From Streptomyces sp. SID12501 (GTDB lineage Bacteria > Actinomycetota > Actinomycetes > Streptomycetales > Streptomycetaceae), in the NCBI RefSeq assembly GCF_010550245.1, contig NZ_JAAGLU010000017.1:1-64000 (forward strand): a stretch of DNA of 64,000 nucleotides, written 5' to 3'. This document shows, piece by piece, positions 42,685 to 50,203 of the stretch (its first letter is position 1; the number at the start of each line of letters is the position of its first letter). Below the pieces are notes generated by a model, which saw only the letters and a list, made by a program, of their open reading frames with translations, searched no databases and was not told the origin of the DNA. Position numbers and translations under genes: made by a program.

Positions 42685-43630
42685 GCCCACGTGCGTTCAG
42701 TGAGGCCAAATAGGCGTTGTACGCCTCGAGTTCCTTGTCGCCGTCGCGGTCGGCGGCCCGGTCCTGGCGCTTGGCCTGCCGCTGCTCGGAGCCGTGCCAC
42801 TGGAAGAGCAGCGCCAGCAGCACCAGGACGGTCGGGATCTCGCTGAACGCCCAGGCGATCCCGCCCGCCGCGTTCTGGTCGGCGAGAGCGTCGATGCCGA
42901 GCGAGACGGGCGGGTTCTTGTACGCCTCGACCATCGGCTCCGACGCCATCATCAGCGCGATCCCGAAGAACGCGTGGAACGGCATCCCCGCGAACAGCTC
43001 CAGCATCCGCATCAGATACCCGGGCCGGTTCGGACCGGGGTCGACGCCCATGATCGGCCAGAAGAAGATCAGCCCGACGGCGAGGAAGTGACACATCATC
43101 GTGATGTGTCCGGCCTTCGAACTCATCAGGAAGTCGAAGAGCGGCGTGAAGTACAGGACATACAGACTGGCGATGAACAGCGGGATGGTGAATGCCGCGT
43201 GCGTGACGATCCGCATGTACCGGCTGTGCAGCAACGCCAGCAGCAGCTCACGCGGCCCCTTCCGCCCTCGGGCGGCGGGCGGCAGCGCGCGCAGCGCGAG
43301 CGTGATCGGCGCGCCGAGCAGAATGAGGATCGGCGACACCATGCTGATCACCATGTGCTGCACCATGTGCACGCTGAACATGACCATGCCGTAGTCGTTG
43401 AGCCTGGTGCACATGACGAGCATGACGGTCAGCACACCGAGCACGAAGGAGACCGTCCGCCCGACGGACCACTTGTCCCCACGCCGGGCGAGCCGCAGGA
43501 CCCCCCACCCGTAGAGCCCGAGCCCCGTCAGGCAGGCGACCAGGAAGAACGGGTCGGCGGACCACCCGAGTCCCCGCCCCAGGGTGAAGGGCAGAAGATC
43601 CATGGTCGTACCGTGCCCGCTGTGCTCCAT
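42680..43630 (-). CDS. Cytochrome c oxidase assembly factor, CtaG (caa3) family
   Basis: A 316-residue integral membrane protein with about seven helices. It has the His-rich pattern of the caa3_CtaG family: 'SVHMVQHMVISMVSPILILL' and 'KAGHITMMCHFLAVGLIFFW'. Family members are needed for assembly of terminal oxidases, probably in copper handling. The N-terminus ('MEHSGHGTTMD') also has His and Met. The C-terminal tail is charged and cytoplasmic. No oxidase genes are nearby. It is transcribed alone: a hairpin separates it from pfkA. Confidence 0.88.
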   Translation of the reverse strand: MEHSGHGTTMDLLPFTLGRGLGWSADPFFLVACLTGLGLYGWGVLRLARRGDKWSVGRTVSFVLGVLTVMLVMCTRLNDYGMVMFSVHMVQHMVISMVSPILILLGAPITLALRALPPAARGRKGPRELLLALLHSRYMRIVTHAAFTIPLFIASLYVLYFTPLFDFLMSSKAGHITMMCHFLAVGLIFFWPIMGVDPGPNRPGYLMRMLELFAGMPFHAFFGIALMMASEPMVEAYKNPPVSLGIDALADQNAAGGIAWAFSEIPTVLVLLALLFQWHGSEQRQAKRQDRAADRDGDKELEAYNAYLASLNARGH

Positions 43631-43647
43631 CCCCCCAGAGTAGAACC

Positions 43648-43675
43648 GCCCCCGGTCACGACGAGGACCGGGGGC
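43648..43675 (-). terminator. Hairpin terminator after pfkA
   Basis: Arms GCCCCCGGTC (43648-43657) and the complement (43666-43675) enclose an 8-base loop, lying between the pfkA stop and the ctaG start. The adjacent intergenic repeat adds a second hairpin (GCGCCCC..GGGGCGC). Confidence 0.6.
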
Positions 43676-43732
43676 GCCCCTTCAGGGGCGCGGGGAACTG
43701 CGCGACAAGCCACATCGGACCCGCACCCGAAG
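43676..43732 (+). repeat. Streptomyces intergenic repeat, copy 2 (core 43684-43711)
   Basis: The core AGGGGCGCGGGGAACTGCGC is present, differing from copies 1 and 4 at one base near its end (GACAAGCC). Its tail CCCGCACCCGAA is shared with copy 3. Confidence 0.85.
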
Positions 43733-43740
43733 AACAACGG

Positions 43741-44766
43741 TTAAAGCACGCACTCCGCTTCGGCGTACCGAGCCTCAGGAACCGTCTTGAGCGTCTCGAC
43801 AGCCTCGGCCAAGGACACCATCACAATGTCCGTCCCCCGAAGAGCCGTCATCCGCCCGAACTCCCCCCGGTGAACCGCCTCTACCGCATGCCACCCGAAC
43901 CGGGTGGCCAGCACCCGGTCATAGGCCGTGGGCGTCCCACCCCGCTGCACATGCCCGAGAATCACCGGCCGCGCCTCCTTCCCGAGCCGTTCCTCCAGCT
44001 CCAGGGAGAGCTGCCGGGCGATCCCGGCGAAGCGCTCGTGGCCGTACACGTCCTTGGCGCCCTCGTCGAAGTCCATCGAGCCCGCGCGCGGCTTCGCGCC
44101 CTCCGCGGCGACGACGATCGCGAACCGCTTGCCCGCCGCGAAGCGTTCGCCGACACGTGCGGCCAACTCCTCGATGTCGAAGGGGCGTTCAGGTACGACG
44201 ATGGCGTGGGCGCCCGCGGCCATGCCGGAGTGCAGGGCGATCCAACCGGTGTGGCGGCCCATGACCTCGACGATCAGGACGCGCTGGTGGGACTCGGCGG
44301 TGGTCTTGAGCCGGTCCAGGGCCTCCGTGGCGACCCCGACGGCCGTGTCGAAGCCGAAGGTGACGTCGGTGACCGCGATGTCGTTGTCGATGGTCTTCGG
44401 TACGCCGACTATCGGCAGGCCGTTGTCGGACAGCAGCCGCGCCGCCTTGAGCGTGCCCTCGCCGCCGATCGGGATGATCGCGTCGAGTCCCAGCTCGGCG
44501 ACATGGCCCCTGGCCCGCTCCACGCCGTCGCGCAGATGCTCGGGGCGGACCCGGGAGGAGCCGAGGATGGTGCCGCCGCGAGCGAGGATGCCGCTCACCG
44601 CGTCGAGGTCGAGCTTGAGGTAGTCGCACTCCAGGAGGCCCTTCCAGCCGTCCCGGAAGCCGATGACCTCGTCACCGTGGTCCACGACGGCGCGGTGCAC
44701 GACGGACCGGATGACGGCGTTCAGGCCGGGGCAGTCGCCGCCGGACGTCAGGACACCAATGCGCAT
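43741..44766 (-). CDS. pfkA: 6-phosphofructokinase
   Basis: A 341-residue glycolytic enzyme phosphorylating fructose-6-phosphate. It has the N-terminal 'IGVLTSGGDCPGLNAVIR', nucleotide motif 'GGEGT' (Gly at the position that favours ATP over PPi), catalytic 'PKTIDNDI', and 'EVMGRHTGWIALHSG'. This is the mixed-substrate-type clade usual in Streptomyces, which have several copies. It is monocistronic, between the gatD unit and ctaG. The ribosome site GGAGAAGG lies rather far (11 bases) from the ATG. Confidence 0.94.
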   Translation of the reverse strand: MRIGVLTSGGDCPGLNAVIRSVVHRAVVDHGDEVIGFRDGWKGLLECDYLKLDLDAVSGILARGGTILGSSRVRPEHLRDGVERARGHVAELGLDAIIPIGGEGTLKAARLLSDNGLPIVGVPKTIDNDIAVTDVTFGFDTAVGVATEALDRLKTTAESHQRVLIVEVMGRHTGWIALHSGMAAGAHAIVVPERPFDIEELAARVGERFAAGKRFAIVVAAEGAKPRAGSMDFDEGAKDVYGHERFAGIARQLSLELEERLGKEARPVILGHVQRGGTPTAYDRVLATRFGWHAVEAVHRGEFGRMTALRGTDIVMVSLAEAVETLKTVPEARYAEAECVL

Positions 44767-44821
44767 CGCCCGAAAACCTTCTCCACGTGGGCCGGGACCG
44801 GACTACGCTGTCCGGCTCGAT

Positions 44822-44846
44822 CCCCGCCACCATACCGGCGGCGGGG
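44822..44846 (-). terminator. Possible hairpin terminator after gatD
   Basis: CCCCGCC (44822-44828) and GGCGGGG (44840-44846) form a 7-bp stem with an 11-base loop in the 212-base gap between gatD and pfkA. There is no T-run. Confidence 0.35.
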
Positions 44847-44978
44847 ACCAGGGCCGTAGCACCCGTCCGCGTGCTGGACACCCGCGCTCACCTGTGCGGA
44901 TGCCCCGTCAGACGGGCCGGTGTCGCCGACGCGGACGGCAGGTGTACAGGTCGGGGCGGGAGCGGGGGTGCGCGCAGG

Positions 44979-45707
44979 TCAGGCGGGCTGCTGCGCCGCC
45001 GTGATCCGCTCGTTGCGCAGTGCGTCGTACCAGCGGTCGTCGGTCGGCGGCAGCGCGTTGACGTCGAGGGCCAGCTTCAGCAGCAGGTCCGCGATCAGCG
45101 GGTTACGGGCGAGCACGGGCCCGTGCATGTACGTACCGAAGACCGTGTCGTTGTACGCGCCCTCCGTGCCGTCCCCCGTGCCGTTGCCCTTGCCGAGCCG
45201 CACCTTCGCGAACGGGCGGGCGGTGGGCCCGAGGTGGGTGACACCCTGGTGGTTCTCGAAACCGGTCAGCGGGGGCAGGCCCAGGCGCGCGTCGATGTCT
45301 CCGAGTACGTCGCCCACGCACCGCTCGCCCTCGCCGCGCACCGAGACCACGTCGAGGAGCCCGAGGCCCGGCTCGCGCTGACCGAGGTCGTTGATGAACT
45401 CGTGGCCCAGGATCTGGTATCCGGCGCACACGGAGAACACGATCGCGCCGTTGCCGACGGCCCGGTGCAGTCCGCCGTCGCGGCGAAGCCGTTCCGCCGC
45501 GAGCCGCTGCGGCCGGTCCTCGCCGCCGCCGATCAGGTAGATGTCGCCGGACGTGGGGATCGGCTGGTCGCTGCGCACGTCGAGCCGGGCCACGTCGAGG
45601 CCGCGCTGCTTGGCCCGGCGCTCCACCACGAGCGCGTTGCCCTGGTCGCCGTACGTGCTGAGCAGGTCCGGGTAGATCCACACCAGACGCAGCTGGTTGT
45701 CGCTCAT
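44979..45707 (-). CDS. gatD: Lipid II isoglutaminyl synthase, glutaminase subunit
   Basis: A 242-residue class I glutamine amidotransferase-like subunit (CobB/CobQ type). Catalytic Cys94 is in 'FSVCAGYQILG' and His195 in 'TYMHGP'. It releases ammonia for MurT, which amidates the D-Glu of lipid II to D-isoglutamine. The start is the ATG at 45707 with GAGG upstream. It follows murT by 37 bases on the same strand and forms the conserved murT-gatD pair. Confidence 0.93.
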   Translation of the reverse strand: MSDNQLRLVWIYPDLLSTYGDQGNALVVERRAKQRGLDVARLDVRSDQPIPTSGDIYLIGGGEDRPQRLAAERLRRDGGLHRAVGNGAIVFSVCAGYQILGHEFINDLGQREPGLGLLDVVSVRGEGERCVGDVLGDIDARLGLPPLTGFENHQGVTHLGPTARPFAKVRLGKGNGTGDGTEGAYNDTVFGTYMHGPVLARNPLIADLLLKLALDVNALPPTDDRWYDALRNERITAAQQPA

Positions 45708-45744
45708 GAAGTGATCGTCCTCAGTGGTCGGTTGGCGGCAGTGG

Positions 45745-46983
45745 TCAGTTGCCGACGCGGCGGCGCAGATCCTGGAAGGCGGTGTAGTTCGCGATGACCT
45801 CGATCCGGCCGGGCGGCGCAAGCTGCACGGCCTGGTCGGCGTTCTCGCAGACCTGGAAGTGCTGGTTGGCCACCTCGAGGCGCACCGCGAGGTCCAGCTT
45901 GCGGTCGCCGATGACGAAGATCGGGTGCCCGGTGAGCTGCGTGTAGTCGACGTCCCACAGCCACGAGGTGTCGGTACCGTCGGCGCCCCGCGCGTTCACG
46001 GAGAGGATGACCGGGGTCGGCGGCGGGTCGATCAGGGAGAACGTCTCCAGCCAGCCGGCCGGGTTCTTGGCGAGCAGCAGCCGCAGATCGCGCTGCATGA
46101 ACTGCACGACGTCGTACCGCCCGGCCACCGCCTGCACCTGGTACATGCGCTCCAGGCCGACCTGCGGCGGTACGCCGAACACGGCGGCGACAGCGGCGGA
46201 GGCCGCCGCGTTGGACTTGTTGGCGCGCCCCGGCAGCTGGAGGTGGATCGGCCAGGCCGACCCGTGCGGGTCGATCACGTGGTCGCCGGACAGCGCCCAA
46301 CTCGGCGTCGGGCGGCGGAAACCGCACTGACCGCAGAACCAGTCGTCGCCGGGGCGCTGCATCACACCACCGCAGGACGGGCAGGACCAGGCGTCGTCCT
46401 TCCACATCTGCCCGGCGGCGACCCAGATCACGTTGGGGGAGGAGGAGGCGGCCCACACGATCAGCGGGTCGTCGGCGTTGGCGACGACCACGGCCTTCGA
46501 ACCGGCGAGCCCCTCACGCCAGTTCTCGGCGAGCATGCGGGTCTCGGCGGCGCGGTCGAGCTGGTCGCGGGAGAGATTGAGGAGCGCGATGCACTTGGGG
46601 TCCGTGTCCCGGGCGACACCGGCGAGGTACTTCTCGTCGACCTCGATGACCCCGAACTTGGCGTCCGAGCCGCCCGCGAGCGCCGAGGTGATGCCGGCGG
46701 GCATGTTCGCGCCGAGCGCGTTCGACACGACCGGCCCGGCGGCGCGCAGAGCCTCCGCGATGAGCCGCGTGGTCGTGGTCTTGCCGTTGGTGGCCGAGAC
46801 CAGGATGACGTCCAGGTGCTGGGCGAGCCGGGCGAGGAGGTCGGGGTCGAGTTTGAGGGCCACCTTGCCGCCGATCACCGACCCGCTGCCGCGCCCTGCC
46901 GCACGCGATGCCGCCGCTACGGCCTTGCCGGCCGTCACTGCCAGCTTGGCCCGCGGAGTGAGCGGGTCCGAGTTGCCTGCCAT
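45745..46983 (-). CDS. murT: Lipid II isoglutaminyl synthase, Mur-ligase subunit
   Basis: A 412-residue Mur-ligase-like enzyme. ATP binding is by 'VSATNGKTTTTRLIAEALR'. A central zinc ribbon has Cys pairs in 'SCPSCGG' and 'CGQCGF', and the conserved 'NARGADGTDTSWLWDVDY' and DUF1727 C-terminal region follow. It activates the D-Glu carboxylate of lipid II and receives ammonia from GatD. It is divergent from def across 147 bases. The amidated stem peptide is needed for efficient cross-linking. Confidence 0.94.
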   Translation of the reverse strand: MAGNSDPLTPRAKLAVTAGKAVAAASRAAGRGSGSVIGGKVALKLDPDLLARLAQHLDVILVSATNGKTTTTRLIAEALRAAGPVVSNALGANMPAGITSALAGGSDAKFGVIEVDEKYLAGVARDTDPKCIALLNLSRDQLDRAAETRMLAENWREGLAGSKAVVVANADDPLIVWAASSSPNVIWVAAGQMWKDDAWSCPSCGGVMQRPGDDWFCGQCGFRRPTPSWALSGDHVIDPHGSAWPIHLQLPGRANKSNAAASAAVAAVFGVPPQVGLERMYQVQAVAGRYDVVQFMQRDLRLLLAKNPAGWLETFSLIDPPPTPVILSVNARGADGTDTSWLWDVDYTQLTGHPIFVIGDRKLDLAVRLEVANQHFQVCENADQAVQLAPPGRIEVIANYTAFQDLRRRVGN

Positions 46984-47130
46984 CAGATCTCGATCCTCCT
47001 TGCGTACGCGCCGCGCCTGTGCCTCCGGCCACGTGGTGTGGACCTCAGCCTATCGAGATCCGTACACCGGATCCGCATCGCGGCACCACCACGGCGCCCG
47101 CGCGACATGGGTGACCGTACCCTTGCGGCC

Positions 47131-47676
47131 ATGCGACCAGGCTCCATCCCGGGCACGAGAGGGCGCGTCCGCCCTCTGACACTGCTCGGCGACCCCGTTC
47201 TCCACACCCCCTGCGCGGAAGTGACACACTTCGACGCCGAACTCGCCGCGCTCGTCGAGGACATGTTCGCGACGATGTACGCGGCCCAGGGCGTGGGCCT
47301 CGCCGCGAACCAGATCGGCAGGGCCCTGAGGGTCTTCGTATACGACTGCCCGGACGACGAGGATGTCCGCCACGTGGGCCACGTGATCAACCCCCGCCTG
47401 GTCGAGGCGGACGGTTTGGTGATGCGGGGCCCCGAGGGCTGCCTGTCCCTCCCGGGCCTGGAAGCGGGCACGGAGCGGTACGACGAAGCGGTGGTCGAGG
47501 GCTTCACGGTGGCAGGGGAGCCGGTGAGGATCGAGGGCACGGGCTTCTTCGCCCGCTGCCTCCAGCACGAGTGCGACCACTTGGAAGGCCGGACGTACGT
47601 GGACCGCTTGACGGGCTGGCGCCACAAGAGGCTCATGCGACAAGCAACCCGAGCTTCGTGGAACGGGACGAGCTGA
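47131..47676 (+). CDS. def: Peptide deformylase
   Basis: A 181-residue metal-dependent enzyme that removes the formyl group from nascent proteins. Motif 1 is 'GVGLAANQIG' (54-63), motif 2 'EGCLSLPG' with ligand Cys104, and motif 3 'QHECDHLEG' with His146, Glu147 and His150. The start is taken as the ATG at 47131 because TACCCT (47118-47123), a good -10 box, ends seven bases upstream, indicating a leaderless mRNA. An in-frame ATG at 47107 would put that box inside the gene. It is probably one of several def copies. Confidence 0.93.
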   Translation: MRPGSIPGTRGRVRPLTLLGDPVLHTPCAEVTHFDAELAALVEDMFATMYAAQGVGLAANQIGRALRVFVYDCPDDEDVRHVGHVINPRLVEADGLVMRGPEGCLSLPGLEAGTERYDEAVVEGFTVAGEPVRIEGTGFFARCLQHECDHLEGRTYVDRLTGWRHKRLMRQATRASWNGTS

Positions 47677-47684
47677 CCGACCTT

Positions 47685-47760
47685 TTCAGGGGCGCGGGGC
47701 TGTGACATTCGCGGTTCCGCCGCGTGGGCGCGACCAGCACCCACCGGCCCGCACCCGAAA
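47685..47760 (+). repeat. Streptomyces intergenic repeat, diverged copy 3
   Basis: It begins CAGGGGCGCGGGGC and, after a 30-base interruption, continues GCGCGACCAGCACC with the tail GCCCGCACCCGAAA shared with copy 2. It lies between the convergent def and tetR genes. Confidence 0.7.
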
Positions 47761-47769
47761 CGTGACCCC

Positions 47770-48414
47770 TCAGAACCCCGGACCCCCCACGCGATCCCCG
47801 GCGGCAGCGAGCCGCCCCCACAGCAGGTCGGCCAGACTCCGCACCAACTCGGCCCGCGAACACGGCCGTTCACCCAGCCACCAGTCTCCCGCCGCATGCA
47901 TCATCCCGACTATCCCGTGCCCCCACACCCGCGCCAGCTGCTGACTGCCGGGACCAAGATCCAGCCGATCCTCGATCACCTGGGCCAACTCCTCGCCCAT
48001 CAGCCGCAGCAACGGCAGCGAGTGCTTCCTCACATCGAACCCGGGATCGCCGGGTGACACGCTGTCTCCGGGGTGCATCAGGAACCGGTACACCTGGGGC
48101 CGCGCCTCGATCGCCGCGAGGTAGGCGTCCAGCGTGGCCTCCACCCGCTCCCGCCGTTCCGCCGGAGCGTCCAGCGCGGCCCGCAGCGAGTTGAGCAGAG
48201 CGTCGGTGTGCCGCTTGGCCAGAGCGGCGTAGAGTCCGCCCTTGTCGCCGAAGTGCCGGTACAGAATCGGTTTGGTGATGCCCGCCTCGGCGGCGATGGC
48301 GTTCATCGAGGCGCCGGGGCCGTCACGCAGCACCACCCGGTCCGCGGCCTCCAGCAGCTCGCGCCGGCGGCGGTCGGCGGACCGCTGCTGATCGGTTGGC
48401 TGCGTGGTGTCCAT
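47770..48414 (-). CDS. TetR-family regulator
   Basis: A 214-residue regulator. The HTH has 'DRVVLRDGPGASMNAIAAEA' then 'GITKPILYRHFGDKGGLYAA'. A TetR C-terminal domain follows, with 'QVYRFLMHPGD' and 'WWLGERPCSR'. The start is the ATG at 48414 with GGGGAG upstream. It diverges from an acyl-CoA dehydrogenase gene, with GGTAAC/GTTACC half-sites near that gene's promoter, suggesting control of fatty-acid or branched-chain acyl catabolism by an acyl-CoA ligand. Confidence 0.9.
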   Translation of the reverse strand: MDTTQPTDQQRSADRRRRELLEAADRVVLRDGPGASMNAIAAEAGITKPILYRHFGDKGGLYAALAKRHTDALLNSLRAALDAPAERRERVEATLDAYLAAIEARPQVYRFLMHPGDSVSPGDPGFDVRKHSLPLLRLMGEELAQVIEDRLDLGPGSQQLARVWGHGIVGMMHAAGDWWLGERPCSRAELVRSLADLLWGRLAAAGDRVGGPGF

Positions 48415-48530
48415 GGTTTCTCCCCACCCGTGCTGATTTCGGTGACGCTTGCGCAAACTAGCACTGATCGGTCCATGCCCATCGAACGGGTTGCCGACCG
48501 GGGCCCGGGAGTTGACTTTTCCTACCGGCG

Positions 48531-48559
48531 GGTAACAGACTCCAGTTACCTTAGGTAAC
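48531..48559. promoter_or_regulatory. Three GGTAAC/GTTACC half-sites before the acyl-CoA dehydrogenase
   Basis: GGTAAC (48531), GTTACC (48545) and GGTAAC (48554) give the palindrome GTTACC-TTA-GGTAAC (48545-48559) and a second inverted pair. A TTGACT -35 (48512-48517) lies just upstream. A TetR operator overlapping the promoter is likely. Confidence 0.6.
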
Positions 48560-48584
48560 ATGCTAGTGCAGCGATGGAGGGGTC

Positions 48585-49811
48585 ATGGCCGAATTCACCA
48601 TGGAGCTCAATGACGAACAGAAAGAGGTCCGTGACTGGCTCCACGGGTTCTCCGCCGATGTGATCCGTCCCGCCGCCGCCGAGTGGGACGAGCGCGAGGA
48701 GACGCCCTGGCCCGTCATCCAGGAGGCCGCGAAGATCGGCATCTACTCCCTGGACTTCTACGCCCAGCAGTACTTCGACCCCACCGGCCTCGGCATCCCG
48801 ATGGCCATGGAGGAACTCTTCTGGGGTGACGCCGGCATCGCCCTCTCCATCGTCGGCACCGGCCTCGCCGCCGTGGGCGTCCTCGCCAACGGCACCGAGG
48901 AGCAGATCGGCACCTGGATCCCCCAGATGTACGGCGACGCCAATGATGTCAAGGTCGCCGCCTTCTGCTCCTCCGAGCCCGACGCCGGCTCCGACGTCGC
49001 CTCCATGCGCACCCGTGCCGTGTACGACGAGGCCAAGAACGAGTGGGTCCTCAACGGCACGAAGACCTGGGCGACCAACGGCGGCATCGCCAACGTCCAC
49101 GTGGTCGTCGCCGTGGTCGACGCCGAACTGGGCTCCAAGGGTCACGCGTCCTTCATCGTCCCGCCGAACACACCGGGCCTGTCCCAGGGCCAGAAGTTCA
49201 AGAAGCACGGCATCCGCGCCTCGCACACCGCCGAGGTCGTCCTGGAGAACGTCCGCATCCCCGGCTCCTGCCTCCTCGGCGGCAAGCAGAAGCTCGACGA
49301 GCGCCTCGCCCGGGCCCGTGAGCGGGCGAAGTCCGGCGGTGAGCGGGTGAAGAACGCGGCGATGGCCACCTTCGAGGCGAGCCGTCCCGCCGTCGCCGCG
49401 ATGGCGGTGGGCACCGCCCGCGCCGCGTACGAGGTCGCCCTCGACTACGCGAAGACCCGTGAGCAGTTCGGGCGCCCGATCATCGACAACCAGGGGGTCG
49501 CCTTCCAGCTCGCCGACATGCGTACGTCCATCGACGCGGCGCGACTGCTGACGTGGCGGGCGTCGTGGATGGCGATCAACGGGAAGCCGTTCACCGCGGC
49601 GGAGGGGTCGATGTCGAAGCTGTTCGCGAGCGAGACGGCGAAGAAGGTTACTGGGCAGGCGATTCAGATACTCGGGGGGAACGGGTACACGCGGGAGTAT
49701 CCGGTGGAGCGGATGCACCGGGATGCGGCGATCTACACGATCTTCGAGGGTACGAGTGAGATCCAGCGGTTGGTGATTGCGCGGACTCTTTCGGGGATGC
49801 CGATTCGGTAG
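48585..49811 (+). CDS. Acyl-CoA dehydrogenase
   Basis: A 408-residue FAD enzyme introducing a 2,3-double bond into acyl-CoA. It has the FAD/substrate motifs 'AAFCSSEPDAGSDVASMRTR' and 'NGTKTWATNGG'. 'ILGGNGYTREYPVERMHRDA' leads into 'IFEGTSEIQRL', with the catalytic Glu. It contains an extra Lys/Arg-rich helix ('RLARARERAKSGGERVKNAA') before the C-terminal bundle. Length is slightly above average. It is monocistronic, and the divergent TetR is the likely regulator. The substrate chain type cannot be assigned. Confidence 0.92.
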   Translation: MAEFTMELNDEQKEVRDWLHGFSADVIRPAAAEWDEREETPWPVIQEAAKIGIYSLDFYAQQYFDPTGLGIPMAMEELFWGDAGIALSIVGTGLAAVGVLANGTEEQIGTWIPQMYGDANDVKVAAFCSSEPDAGSDVASMRTRAVYDEAKNEWVLNGTKTWATNGGIANVHVVVAVVDAELGSKGHASFIVPPNTPGLSQGQKFKKHGIRASHTAEVVLENVRIPGSCLLGGKQKLDERLARARERAKSGGERVKNAAMATFEASRPAVAAMAVGTARAAYEVALDYAKTREQFGRPIIDNQGVAFQLADMRTSIDAARLLTWRASWMAINGKPFTAAEGSMSKLFASETAKKVTGQAIQILGGNGYTREYPVERMHRDAAIYTIFEGTSEIQRLVIARTLSGMPIR

Positions 49812-49856
49812 CGCGGTTGGGGTAGCCCGTCGGTGTTTCAGGTGCGGGGCGACTCA

Positions 49857-49925
49857 AGGGGCGCGGGGAACTGCGCGACCAGCCACAGCTGACCGGTGGA
49901 CGGCACGAAACCCGCGCCCCCACGG
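49857..49925 (+). repeat. Streptomyces intergenic repeat, copy 4 (core 49857-49884)
   Basis: The 28-base core is identical to copy 1 and is followed by a diverged tail including ACCCGCGCCCC. It lies between two convergent genes and may serve as terminator-like spacer. Confidence 0.85.
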
Positions 49926-49938
49926 CGCATCCCTCACC

Positions 49939-50178
49939 TCAGCCGGAGGCGCTCCCGCTGCTGTGGGCGATGCAGGCCACGTCGATGCGGTCGGCCAGTT
50001 TCGCCAGTTCGATGGTGAGGGCGGCCACGGTGTCCTCGTCGAGGTTGTCCTGGCCCGCCTCCACCAGATGCAGCCAGCGGCCGCCGACCGTGCGCAGCAG
50101 TTTGCTGACGTCGGAGGCGGCAACCTGCAACGTGCCGCGGCTGTCGACGATCAGAGGCAGAGTCACTTCGCGGTTCAC
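49939..50178 (-). CDS. Small conserved protein (DUF6213-like)
   Basis: A 79-residue protein beginning 'MNREVTLPLIVDSRGTLQVA' from a GTG at 50178, with 'LLRTVGGRWLHLVEAGQDNL' and 'LAKLADRIDVACIAHSS'. It resembles small Streptomyces proteins I remember as DUF6213, of unknown function. There is no signal peptide or membrane segment. No ribosome site precedes the start. It ends 128 bases from the convergent acyl-CoA dehydrogenase gene, with an intergenic repeat between, and starts 26 bases after the aldehyde dehydrogenase gene on the same strand. Confidence 0.65.
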   Translation of the reverse strand: MNREVTLPLIVDSRGTLQVAASDVSKLLRTVGGRWLHLVEAGQDNLDEDTVAALTIELAKLADRIDVACIAHSSGSASG

Positions 50179-50203
50179 AGGGGGGATCGTAGCCGCGGAA
50201 CGC

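Noticed and set aside
43741..44766. PPi-dependent phosphofructokinase
   Set aside because: The nucleotide motif is GGEGT with Gly at the deciding position, which favours ATP. PPi enzymes usually have Asp there.
45724..47676. A 650-codon protein ending in the peptide deformylase
   Set aside because: The first 460 codons are the antisense of murT. Only the last 181 match the deformylase family, with a promoter directly before that start.
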